Assembly: GCA_963719285.1 (NCBI GenBank) | Contig: CAVRBO010000001.1 | Location: forward strand, 1,612,001 to 1,676,000 | Origin: C-114 sp963719285 | Lineage (GTDB): Bacteria > Chloroflexota > Limnocylindria > Limnocylindrales > CSP1-4 | DNA: 64,000 nt | Direction of reading: 5' to 3' | Shown here: piece after piece, positions 55,179-62,570 of the stretch | Layout of the letters: every line of letters starts with the position of its first letter | How positions within the stretch are numbered: the first letter of the stretch is position 1 | The notes under the pieces: generated by a model | Database searches by the model: none | Told to the model about the DNA's origin: nothing | What the model saw: only the letters and a program-made list of their open reading frames with translations | Position numbers and translations under genes: made by a program

Positions 55179-55518
55179 CTCGATGAACCGCCTCGGCTCG
55201 GCGAGGCGTCGGGCGAGCTCGGCGGCCTGCGGTCGGCGGTAGGGCGATCCGGGATCGGAGACTACTCACCATGTTGAGTAGTCTTGCTCAGGATCCCGCG
55301 CAGTGCAAGCCTGTCTCGGGCACCACGAACGTGCGATTACTCATTGGATGGCGGCGATGCGGCGGCCTCACCTGGCCCTCCCCCGATGGTCCGCTACCTC
55401 GCCGAGCCCGTCGAACCACACCTATCCGAGCCCGAAAGTGTCCAGGAAGCTTGACGCGGAACAAGTCCGAGAGAAGATCCGGGAATGCAATCGGAGCGTC
55501 GCTCGACGATCTGATAGG

Positions 55519-55536
55519 TTTGGTCGGGGCGAGATG
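55519..55536. repeat. Dispersed intergenic repeat, short copy E
   Basis: TTGGTCGGGGCGAGATGA matches only the core of the larger copies. The neighbouring CTTGCTCAGGATCC at about 55283 also recurs beside copy C (about 60138-60151). The stretch 55273-55558 holds no gene I can support. Confidence 0.5.
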
Positions 55537-55558
55537 ATCCGGCCCCGCGGAACCTACC

Positions 55559-57094
55559 TCATCGACCCGCTACGTCAGTCGCGGCCGCGGGCTCCAGCCG
55601 CAGCAACGACCACGAGACCGGGGGCAGCGTCACCGGGTGCAGGCCGTCGATCGCGGCGGCCGGCGACACGCGCCGAGGCTCGACGCGGGTGGGGGCGTCG
55701 GTCGTGTTCCGCGCGTACGGGTCGTCATCGGCCAGGACGACGTGCTCGACGATCTGCATGGGGCCGAGGCCATCCAGGGCGAGTTCGAGCGTGACCGGCT
55801 CCGCGGCATCGCGGTTCACGAGGAACACCGACACGGCATCCGAGGCAGCGTCGTACGTCGCTACCCCGTCCACGGCGGGCACGGGTCCGTGCTCGGCGGT
55901 GTCGACCATCGGCACCTCGAGAGCCAACGGCACCACGGTCCCGCTAGCATGGCGGGCGGTCAGCGAGAAGGGATAGAACGTGGTCTGACGCCAGGCCGGC
56001 CCGCCCGCCTCCGCGCGGATCGGGGAGATCACGTTGACGAGCTGGGCGAGGCAGGCGCACGTCACGCGGTCCGCATGGCGGAGCAGCGAGATCAGCAGGG
56101 CACCCACGACGACGGCGTCGGCGACCGAGTAGTCGTCCTCGCACAGCGTCGGCGCCTCCGGCCAGTCGCTCCGAGGCGGTTGGCCCTGGAAGCGGCGCAG
56201 GTACCAGACGTTCCATTCGTCGACCGACAACTGGATCCGCTTGGCGCTGCCCAGGGCGTCACCGACGCTATCGGCCGCCTCGACGACCGCGTCGATGAAC
56301 CGGTCCAGCAAGACGCCGGAGGCCAGGAAGCTGGCGAGATCAGCGGCCTCGCCCTCCTCGAAGTAGGCGTGCAGGGACACGTAGTCGACGAGGTCGTAGG
56401 CGTGCTCGAGGACGGTCCGCTCCCACTGGATGAAGGTGGGCATCCAGCCCCCCGAGCTGCCGCACGCGACCAGCTCGAGGCCCGGGTCGAGCATGCGCAT
56501 CGCGCGCGCGGTCTCGGCGGCGACCCGTCCGTACTCGCCCGCGGTCTTGTGCCCAAGCTGCCACGGCCCATCCATCTCGTTCCCCAGGCACCACATCCGG
56601 ATGTCGTACGGAGCGGCGCTCCCGTTGGCGAGGCGCTCGTCCGACCGCGTCGTGCCGCCGGGTACGTTCGTGTACTCGAGGAGCGCGACCGCCTCGTCCA
56701 CGCCGCGCGTCCCGAGGTTGACCGCCAGCATCGGCTCCACGCCTGCCCGCGCGGCCCAGCGCATGAACTCGTGCAGCCCGAACTCGTTGGTCTCCGTCGA
56801 GTGCCAGGCGAGGTTCAGCCGGCGCGGTCGCGCCACGGGAGGTCCTACCCCGTCCTCCCAGCGATAGCCGGACACGAAGTTGCCGCCTGGATAGCGCACG
56901 ACCGTGACGCCCAGCTCGCGCACGAGGTCCAGGACGTCCTCGCGGAACCCGTCGGCGTCGGCGCGTGGGTGGCCGGGCTCATAGATGCCGGTGTAGACGG
57001 ACCGGCCCATGTGCTCGACGAAGGAGCCGAAGACGCGGCGATGCACCTCGCCGATTGGTTCGCCGATCCGGATCGTCGCTCTGGCCTTCACCAT
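55559..57094 (-). CDS. GH51 alpha-L-arabinofuranosidase
   Basis: A 511-residue GH51 enzyme. It begins MVKARATIRIGEPIGEVHRR, then VFGSFVEHMGRSVYTGIYEP. The acid/base is E173 in MWCLGNEMDGPWQLGH and the nucleophile is E293 in LSVDEWNVWYLRR; VVRYPGGNFVSGYRWEDGVG is the family's substrate loop. These enzymes release terminal alpha-L-arabinofuranose from arabinan or arabinoxylan oligomers. No signal peptide is present, so it is cytoplasmic. The ATG lies inside the end of a truncated hydrolase frame (GATGGTGA), and no transporter is adjacent, so it appears displaced from its operon. Confidence 0.94.
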   Translation of the reverse strand: MVKARATIRIGEPIGEVHRRVFGSFVEHMGRSVYTGIYEPGHPRADADGFREDVLDLVRELGVTVVRYPGGNFVSGYRWEDGVGPPVARPRRLNLAWHSTETNEFGLHEFMRWAARAGVEPMLAVNLGTRGVDEAVALLEYTNVPGGTTRSDERLANGSAAPYDIRMWCLGNEMDGPWQLGHKTAGEYGRVAAETARAMRMLDPGLELVACGSSGGWMPTFIQWERTVLEHAYDLVDYVSLHAYFEEGEAADLASFLASGVLLDRFIDAVVEAADSVGDALGSAKRIQLSVDEWNVWYLRRFQGQPPRSDWPEAPTLCEDDYSVADAVVVGALLISLLRHADRVTCACLAQLVNVISPIRAEAGGPAWRQTTFYPFSLTARHASGTVVPLALEVPMVDTAEHGPVPAVDGVATYDAASDAVSVFLVNRDAAEPVTLELALDGLGPMQIVEHVVLADDDPYARNTTDAPTRVEPRRVSPAAAIDGLHPVTLPPVSWSLLRLEPAAATDVAGR

Positions 57095-57339
57095 CGTTCG
57101 CGTACGTCCTGCCGGACGAAGATGTAGGGCGCCTCGAGGAGTGCCCCGGTCTGACGCCCGATCGGCACGTCCTCGTCCGGTCCGTACGGCCCAAGCCCGA
57201 ACGGCGTCCGCATGAGCAGGATCGGGTACGGGCGGGCGTCGTCCTTCGGCACCAGGACGGACGTGAAGAGACGAACGCCGTCTCGCATCGGGATCAGGTG
57301 CTCGTCCTTCGTGTCGTGTTCGCGGACGTCGAGCGTCAT
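57088..57339 (-). pseudogene. N-terminal fragment of a CocE/NonD-type alpha/beta hydrolase
   Basis: An 83-codon frame: HLIPMRDGVRLFTSVLVPKD, YPILLMRTPFGLGPYG and YIFVRQDVRERW, then TGA. This is the start of an X-Pro-dipeptidyl-peptidase/CocE-like hydrolase (normally about 600 residues), cut off just before the usual GRxxSEG region and the catalytic Ser. The break coincides with the ATG of the GH51 gene, as if a deletion fused the two. Translation of the fragment might still feed ribosomes to GH51. Confidence 0.75.
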
Positions 57340-57595
57340 CGGTTCCCCAACGGATGGCGCGCCTCGCGGCGGGGGGCAAGGATAGTCGCCGCGGGGTAGC
57401 TGTCGGGCAGAAGGGGATGCTCACGACAGACGCGAGCTCGGCAGGGCGACACATCCGCTATCTGGTCGATGGCAACCGACGCTGGTGTACGAGAGTCTTG
57501 GCTTCACGACCCCTACCACAGCGAGGGTCTGGGCATCGGGCGAGACGCACCAGGCCTGACCTAGTGTTCGGGAGAACAAGCCCTGAACCGTACTG

Positions 57596-57801
57596 GGTCT
57601 GATGGAGGCCGGATTGATTGGATTCAGGCGGCCTCGGTGGTCGTCTGACGGGATGGTAGGCCGCCTCGAACTCGGCGGGTGGGATGTCGCCACAGGCACC
57701 GTGGAGACGCGCGGCGTTCCACCAGGCCACCCAGGCCGCGGTCGCGCCTCGAGCTCGGCCACTAATTCGGTGAGACTCTTCGTCGTCTCAGCGTAGGTGT
57801 A
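57596..57801 (-). mobile_element. Remnant of an IS3-family transposase (C-terminal end)
   Basis: The minus strand encodes WVAWWNAARLHGACGDIPPA and EFEAAYHPV followed by ESNQSGLHQTQ, the characteristic end of IS3-family OrfB after the catalytic Glu. The immediately upstream SLTELVAELEA is in a different frame, so the fragment is frameshifted as well as truncated. No integrase core (DDE) or intact terminal inverted repeat is present. The rest of 57340-58086 has no gene I can support. Confidence 0.75.
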
Positions 57802-58086
57802 TGTCCGCTCTGTGCCCCGGCCGGTCAGGTCCGCCAGGCGACCGACCCTGGTAACTGCCGGCGCATCTCCGGCGCCCAAGACGCATGATTGAAAATCACG
57901 ACCCGGGCATCACGGTAGCGCGGCAGCAGCGACGAGTTGACTCTCGCCCGGATCGGCCGTGCCCGCGAGGACGCGGCAAGGCGCCTGGACAAGACCCGTG
58001 ACCTGACCGCGGTCTGCAGTGTCACCGCCTGATGACTCTGCAGAACGCCCCCCAGACAGTTGACGGAGGTGACTCTTGCGCCTGAT

Positions 58087-58116
58087 GTGGACACGTCTGT
58101 GTGGTAATGTGTCTAC
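58087..58116 (+). promoter_or_regulatory. Operator/promoter of the Phd-VapC-like module, likely leaderless
   Basis: GTGGACAC (58087-58094) and GTGTCTAC (58109-58116) form an inverted repeat with one mismatch. The -10-like GGTAAT (58103-58108), preceded by TGTG, ends 8 bases before the antitoxin ATG at 58117, and there is no ribosome-binding site. An antitoxin bound here would block transcription. Confidence 0.5.
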
Positions 58117-58377
58117 ATGGCTGACGTCGGGATCCGGGAGCTGAAGCAGCGCCTCTCCGAGTACCTGGACCGGGCGGAGCGGGGAGAGGTCCTGCGCGTC
58201 ACCGACCGGGGCCGGCCGAAGGCGGTGCTCGGTCCGGTGCCTGGCCGCGCGCGCATCGAGGACGGGATCCGTGCCGGCTGGATCACGCCGGGCACGGGCT
58301 CGCTGCTTGGTCCGGCGCACCGGTCGAAGGCACCCAGGCGGGTGCTCGACGTGTTGGCCGAGGATCGCGGGGAGTGA
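58117..58377 (+). CDS. Phd/YefM-type antitoxin
   Basis: An 86-residue antitoxin with the Phd N-terminal fold: MADVGIRELKQRLSEYLDRA, then GEVLRVTDRGRPKAVLGPV. The C-terminal part, RVLDVLAEDRGE, would contact the toxin. The start is probably leaderless. It overlaps the toxin gene by GTGA, so the pair is translationally coupled and should be autorepressed at the inverted repeat just upstream. Confidence 0.93.
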   Translation: MADVGIRELKQRLSEYLDRAERGEVLRVTDRGRPKAVLGPVPGRARIEDGIRAGWITPGTGSLLGPAHRSKAPRRVLDVLAEDRGE

Positions 58378-58778
58378 GCACGTACGTCGATTCCAGCGCC
58401 CTTCTCAAGCGCTACGTGGAGGAGGCCGATTCGGCCACCGCTGACGCGTTGCTGCGAGCCGATCGCGCGCTCCTGACCGCCCGACACACGATCGTCGAGG
58501 TTCGCCGCAACCTCGCTCGCCTGCTCTCGGGGCGCGACCTCGCGGCCGCGCGGGCCGCATTCGTCGACGATCTGCTCTCCATCTCCATCATCGAGCTCGA
58601 CGATGCAACCTGCGAATCAGCAGCCTCGATCGCGGAGACGACCGGGGTGCGAACACTTGATGCGCTCCATCTCGCGGCCGCACAACGTGTCCTCGAGCCG
58701 GGGATGGGCTTCCTGACCTTCGACCTGCGCCAGGCGCAGGCCGCGCGCGCACTTGGCTTCACGGTCGTGACCGGCTGA
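58374..58778 (+). CDS. PIN-domain toxin (VapC-like)
   Basis: A 134-residue PIN ribonuclease toxin with a GTG start: STYVDSSALLKRYVEEADSA (first Asp), HTIVEVRRNLARLL (Glu), TGVRTLDALHLAAAQRV (Asp) and FLTFDLRQAQAARALG (Asp). It is paired with the Phd-type antitoxin. The sequence from its stop to 59012 has no gene I recognise. Confidence 0.93.
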   Translation: MSTYVDSSALLKRYVEEADSATADALLRADRALLTARHTIVEVRRNLARLLSGRDLAAARAAFVDDLLSISIIELDDATCESAASIAETTGVRTLDALHLAAAQRVLEPGMGFLTFDLRQAQAARALGFTVVTG

Positions 58779-59012
58779 TCCAGGCCGGCGCGCCGACCGC
58801 GAGGCGAGGCTTCTCGCGATCGCTGGGCCAACGAGCAACGCGACCAGGACAGGCGGCCGAGACCCGCGAGCGATCGGACGACATCCCAGCCGATGTCGCG
58901 GTCCGCTTTGTCCAAGACCTGCCCGAAAAACGTGGCGGAAGGCCGAAGGTGGCCCGGGCCGTCAGCTCCTCGCCAGCGCTCTGTTCGACCGCATCGACGT
59001 TCTCGGGGCTCG

Positions 59013-59132
59013 GGAAGCGACCGTCCACCTCAGCCGCACGCCGTCAGACATGGGCTTGCGGCAGCCTTGCCGGAGGAGATGGGAATACTCGTAAATGGTC
59101 GGGCCGACAGGGGTAGGGACGACGATTTCGAT
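59013..59132. repeat. Dispersed intergenic repeat, copy B
   Basis: Begins GAAGCGACCGTCCACCTCAG as in copy A, contains GGGAATACTCGTAAATGGTC, and ends GACGACGATTTCGAT as in copies C and D. The core is diverged here (GGTCGGGCCGACAGGGGTAG). It lies between two toxin-antitoxin modules. Confidence 0.65.
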
Positions 59133-59155
59133 CGCTCAGCGAACAGCCGACTTGC

Positions 59156-59563
59156 TCAGCCCACGAGCTCGACGCCGGCTCGTTCGCAGGCGCGCCTGAG
59201 CCGCGCATCGACCGTGGCCAGGGCGATCCCGTGTCGCGCCGCCAGCGCGAGGTAGGCCGCGTCGTAGGACGTCAGGTCGAGTTGCCTCGCGAGCTCGGTC
59301 ACCTCGCCCAGCGCCACGTCCAGCGCGACGCTCTCGACTTCGATGGGAAGCGACACCAACAGCTCGCGGACGTGCGTCATGTCGGCGAGGTCGAGTCGTC
59401 CTCGCCGCTCCGCGGTGCGCAGCCCATTGGCGACCTCGAGCGGCCAGATCGCCGGGGCCAGCGCCCCGTCCTGTTCGAGCCGATCAAGGGCCCGACCCGC
59501 GAGCTCCGATGACTCGTCGGCGAAGCACCAGGCGAGGGCAACCGACGCGTCCACGACGAACAT
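59156..59563 (-). CDS. PIN-domain toxin (VapC-like)
   Basis: A 135-residue PIN toxin: MFVVDASVALAWCFADESSE (first Asp), IWPLEVANGLRTAERRGR (Glu), LTSYDAAYLALAARHG (Asp) and LATVDARLRRACERAG (Asp). Its ATG shares one base with the antitoxin stop (TGATG). It is a type II toxin of RNase type, distinct in sequence from the other two PIN proteins in the window. Confidence 0.93.
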   Translation of the reverse strand: MFVVDASVALAWCFADESSELAGRALDRLEQDGALAPAIWPLEVANGLRTAERRGRLDLADMTHVRELLVSLPIEVESVALDVALGEVTELARQLDLTSYDAAYLALAARHGIALATVDARLRRACERAGVELVG

Positions 59564-59802
59564 CAGCGCCGGCCCTCGTCGATGAGCTCCCGAAGGGACA
59601 GCCCGTCGAGCGGGTGGGCGCGACCAAAGGCGTGCAGAGCCGCGATCGCCTCGTGTGCCGTCCGAGTCGGTGACGCCGAGACAGGTCCGAGCACAGCGAC
59701 CGCGACACCGTGCTTCGTGATCGTGATCGCCTCCCCGCCGGCTACCTCGTCCAGCAGTCGGGGAAGGTGGGTCTTCGCTTCATACGCACCGATCCGTCGC
59801 AT
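59563..59802 (-). CDS. Phd/YefM-type antitoxin
   Basis: A 79-residue antitoxin: MRRIGAYEAKTHLPRLLDEV, then GEAITITKHGVAVAVLGPV, with a C-terminal LDGLSLRELIDEGRR toxin-binding segment. ATG 59802 was chosen because GGAG lies 6 bases upstream; ATG 59814 is in frame. It forms an operon with the PIN toxin. Confidence 0.92.
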   Translation of the reverse strand: MRRIGAYEAKTHLPRLLDEVAGGEAITITKHGVAVAVLGPVSASPTRTAHEAIAALHAFGRAHPLDGLSLRELIDEGRR

Positions 59803-60045
59803 TCCACACTCCATCTGGTCTGAGACTAGTCTATGCATCGGAAGCGCCCGATGCAAGGGGCGAAGGACAGGGCGTGGGGATCAGAAACCCCAATTCGCTC
59901 ATGCCGCGGCGCCGTGGTACTCGTGGATCAGGCCGCCGAGCAGGTCCCGGCGACGAACACCGCGCGGGTCGACCGGCACGGAGCTCCGGGCGACGGCCAG
60001 CGGTGGAGCCAGGCCGACGGCACGATGCGGTCGCTGCCGGCGCTG

Positions 60046-60137
60046 TCCGACACGGTCTCGGAGCAGCGCTACCGGGGGAGGTCGGAATATCCGTAAATGG
60101 TCGGGGCGAGAGGAGTCAGAGCGACGATTTCGATTGG
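60046..60137. repeat. Dispersed intergenic repeat, copy C
   Basis: The cleanest copy: TCCGACACGGTCTCGGAG, CCGGGGGAGGTCGGAATATC, CGTAAATGGTCGGGGCGAGA, GGAGTCAGAGCGACGATTTC. On the minus strand the core reads GACTCCTCTCGCCCCGACCA, like the T-stem, acceptor stem and CCA of a tRNA. It lies between the Phd/PIN module and the AbiE module, in the 365-bp gap 59803-60167 that holds no gene. Confidence 0.75.
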
Positions 60138-60167
60138 ACTTGCTCAGGATCCTATGGACCTGGGTCA

Positions 60168-60941
60168 TCAACGAAGGAGCGGGATGAACGTGTCCTCCAC
60201 CCAGTCGAGCGCGGCGGCCGGGTCGTAGACGACGCCGGGGCGCAGCAGCGGCCGCACCTCGTCGAGGAACGACGGCACGCGCTTCGCAACCAGGTTCGTG
60301 CGCATCTCTCCCGCCCGGATCATCGGGCGACCTGCCGCGGCTTGGTACTCACCAAGCACGGCGACGATTCGGGCCGGATCCGGGCTTGCCTGCTGGTGCG
60401 CCCACCAGAGGTCAAACAGGTCGCGGCCCTTCCGGCGCTGGTAGAGGGCGCGGAGCTTGGTGGCCAGGAGTTCGTCAAGCTCGTAGGTGGGGACGGCCGC
60501 GCTATTGCCGACCGGCGGGTCCGGCACGGCGAACAGGCGTGGCACGACGTGCCCGAAATGCTCGTGGCTGTTGATCTCGAGCTTGATCTTCCGCGTGGTG
60601 CCGGTCTCGGTCCCGAACCGGAACGTGAGCTTGGGGTGCTCGCCGGTCTCTGACCGAGCGGGGCCGATCCAACCGAGGACGCGACGGAGCTGGCTGAGCG
60701 TCGGGCCGATGGGGCCCGGCGCCCGCTGCACGAGGTCGATGTCCTCCGAGTACCGGACCGCGGGCGCGAGGTGCAGCTTGTGCAGCGCGGTGCCGCCGCG
60801 GAACGCGAGGGCCGCCTTCAGGCCTTCGTCGCGGAAGATGTCGAACAGGGCGAGGGTGATCACGAGATCCTGCTCGACATCGTCGTCGTCGGCCCACGGC
60901 GCCGCATGGCGCCAGCGGACGATGTCAACCTGCGGGAACAC
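60168..60941 (-). CDS. AbiEii-type nucleotidyltransferase toxin
   Basis: A 257-residue protein of the AbiEii/AbiGii family. The nucleotidyltransferase core is FRGGTALHKLHLAPAVRYSE, then DIDLV (family GGTxL ... RxSxDID); a downstream Lys-rich region, ATKLRALYQRRKGRDLFDLW, carries the family's KxxAxxxRxxxRDxxD signature. AbiEii-type toxins block growth by modifying tRNA or a similar target and give abortive infection against phage. GTG start, 3 bp after the AbiEi stop. Confidence 0.93.
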   Translation of the reverse strand: MFPQVDIVRWRHAAPWADDDDVEQDLVITLALFDIFRDEGLKAALAFRGGTALHKLHLAPAVRYSEDIDLVQRAPGPIGPTLSQLRRVLGWIGPARSETGEHPKLTFRFGTETGTTRKIKLEINSHEHFGHVVPRLFAVPDPPVGNSAAVPTYELDELLATKLRALYQRRKGRDLFDLWWAHQQASPDPARIVAVLGEYQAAAGRPMIRAGEMRTNLVAKRVPSFLDEVRPLLRPGVVYDPAAALDWVEDTFIPLLR

Positions 60942-60944
60942 GGG

Positions 60945-61739
60945 TCAGTCCGCCTCGGCCTCGACGTTGACGACGACGTGCCAGCGCGAGTCGCGTGCGG
61001 CGTCGCCGGTGGCCCCGGGCTCACCTGGGACAAGCGGCACCCAGCCCACGCGCCGCGTCCCGAGCTCGGCGTCGAGCGCGGCGAGCGCCGACATCGCCCC
61101 CGCGCGCTCAAGCAGGTGCCCCAGGCGCTGGATCTCGGGGGTCGCGGGCGCGACGGCGAGTGCGGCGCGCATGCCCGCCCGGCGCAGCGACGGCGCGAGA
61201 TCGCGGAGCACCGTTGCCACATTGCCCCACCCGGCAGCCCGTCCGGGATAGCGGACGAGGTCGAGCGCGACGAGCTCGGGAGTCGCCACGCGCATCCGGC
61301 CCGACGGCGTCGTCCGCAGCTCGACCGGTGCCTCGGCGGCCGTCCGCCGGACCACGAACTCGATCCCCAGTCGTCCGACGCGCACGGGCCGGCGGGGGCG
61401 GGCCGTCACCACTTGGACCACCTGCGCCGCCTGCCCCGAGGCGCCGTGGATCGACGCCGCCGTGAGGAGGCCCACGTAATACGGCATCCCGAGGTGCGTC
61501 ATCAGGGGATCGAGGAAGAGCCGCCAGGACGGTGTGCCGGTCCCCCGGTCCTCCAGTGGCAGCACGACGTGGAACCCACGCACCGGCGACGCGATGAGGC
61601 GGTCGCCCTCGGCGCGATCCAGGGCCGCGGCGACGGCTGCCTCCGAGGCCCCTTCGGCTGCCGCGCGTGCCTCGGCCGTCGTGAAGGTGAACCGTCCCTG
61701 GGATGGCAGCGCAAGGGCCCAGTCCCGCAGCGAACTCAT
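60945..61739 (-). CDS. AbiEi-type antitoxin/transcriptional repressor
   Basis: A 264-residue type IV antitoxin: the N-terminal winged helix includes FTTAEARAAAEGASEAAVAA and LDRAEGDRLIA; the middle AbiEi_4-like domain has YYVGLLTAASIHGASGQAAQ and IEFVVRRTA; and RVATPELVALDLVRYPGRAA is characteristic. AbiEi proteins neutralise the toxin and repress their own promoter at inverted repeats. The ATG overlaps the last codon of the upstream DUF3024 frame (ATGA), and an interrupted inverted repeat lies just upstream at 61746-61768. Confidence 0.92.
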   Translation of the reverse strand: MSSLRDWALALPSQGRFTFTTAEARAAAEGASEAAVAAALDRAEGDRLIASPVRGFHVVLPLEDRGTGTPSWRLFLDPLMTHLGMPYYVGLLTAASIHGASGQAAQVVQVVTARPRRPVRVGRLGIEFVVRRTAAEAPVELRTTPSGRMRVATPELVALDLVRYPGRAAGWGNVATVLRDLAPSLRRAGMRAALAVAPATPEIQRLGHLLERAGAMSALAALDAELGTRRVGWVPLVPGEPGATGDAARDSRWHVVVNVEAEAD

Positions 61740-62296
61740 GAGCGCAACTCTATGACATCTGTCGAGTTATGCAAACGGATCTGCGGGCCGGCGGGGCGTC
61801 CGCCCCAGAAGATGTTCGTCAGGTCTGCCTCGATCTCCGCCAGCAGGGTGCCGACGTCCGCGGCGCCGGCGGACCACGGATTGGTTGGTACCACCCGGCC
61901 AGCAAGGACGATTCCCGCGCGCCGCGTCTCCGTTCACCCTACTGCCGTCGCGTGACCGCCGCCCGGACTCGACGCGAACGACATGGCCTCGGCGGTCACG
62001 ACGTTGGTCGGGTCGATGCGTGCGTATCTGTGGAACGCCAGGTTCCGGCCACACCAGTAGAGCGTCCATTCGCCCCGCGACGCGGTGAAGCGGAGCCGCG
62101 CGATCGGGAGGCGAGTCCACGCCGGCCCGATGTCGGGTGACCACGGCGGCCGGCACTCGAGGATGGTTACGGCTCCAGCCGCGACATCGAGCTCGAGGCG
62201 GACGAGGTGGGCGACGCGCGCCGGGACCCGTCCCTCGCAGTACCGCCGGACCTTCACCAGGTCGATGTCAGGAGTGCGGGCCGGCCTGTCGGTCAT
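61736..62296 (-). pseudogene. DUF3024 gene interrupted by an in-frame stop and extra segment
   Basis: From ATG 62296 the frame reads as DUF3024: DLVKVRRYCEGRVPARVAHL, VTILECRPPWSPDIGPAWTR and WTLYWCGRNLAFHRYARIDP. After DPTN it becomes unrelated and hits TGA at 61934-61936. The same frame resumes from about 61885 with the family's C-terminal block AADVGTLLAEIEADLTNIFW and ends at TGA 61736, overlapping the AbiEi start. About 120 bp between the two parts are extra, bounded by similar sequences (ACCAAC...GACCGCC and ACCAAT...GTCCGCC). DUF3024 function is unknown. Confidence 0.65.
61746..61768 (-). promoter_or_regulatory. Possible AbiEi operator (interrupted inverted repeat)
   Basis: AACTC-TAT-GACA-TC-TGTC-GAGTT: two nested complementary arm pairs 7 bp upstream of the AbiEi start. 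Inverted repeats in this position are bound by AbiEi-type repressors. It lies within the tail of the DUF3024 frame. Confidence 0.4.
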
Positions 62297-62470
62297 GCCT
62301 CAAAGCGTCCGCGGCGGCCACGCGGTTGTTCCCCCGGCAGCTCCAAGCGGTGAACCGGAGGGGAACATGCGTGGGCCTGGGTCCCAGCTCAGGTAGCGAG
62401 ACGTTGGGGAGGTCGGTGCGACACGGGCACCGACCGTCACGCGGCGGATCGCCCGATCAGGACCCGAAAT

Positions 62471-62516
62471 AGAACAGATGGTCGGGGCGAGAGGAGTCAA
62501 GACGACGATTTCGATG
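62471..62516. repeat. Dispersed intergenic repeat, copy D
   Basis: ATGGTCGGGGCGAGAGGAGT and CAAGACGACGATTTCGAT match copy C; the left half of the repeat is missing. It lies between the DUF3024 pseudogene and the low-GC secreted genes. The rest of 62297-62570 has nothing recognised. Confidence 0.7.
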
Positions 62517-62570
62517 ACAATCGGACCCGCCCACGAAGCGTTCGGTCCGAGGCCCCTTCCGAAGCGGGGG

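Noticed and set aside
54079..55272. A 397-codon frame starting MVSSLRSR
   Set aside because: After the first few codons the product is Arg-rich and runs out of frame with the DUF4143 protein, whose motifs are in the other frame.
55303..55558. Small gene with KLDAEQVREKIRE-like helix before GH51
   Set aside because: It has no convincing start, includes repeat sequence and shows no recognisable domain.
57825..58094. Minus-strand frame upstream of the Phd-type antitoxin
   Set aside because: It is Arg/Ser-rich, without motif or ribosome-binding site, and overlaps the transposase scar and operator.
53870..62516. Complete tRNA genes at the repeat copies
   Set aside because: Only the 3'-end-like core is present; no D-stem, anticodon stem or 5' acceptor strand pairs with it.
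53870..62516. CRISPR array
   Set aside because: The repeats are few, widely and irregularly spaced, of unequal length, and there are no cas genes.
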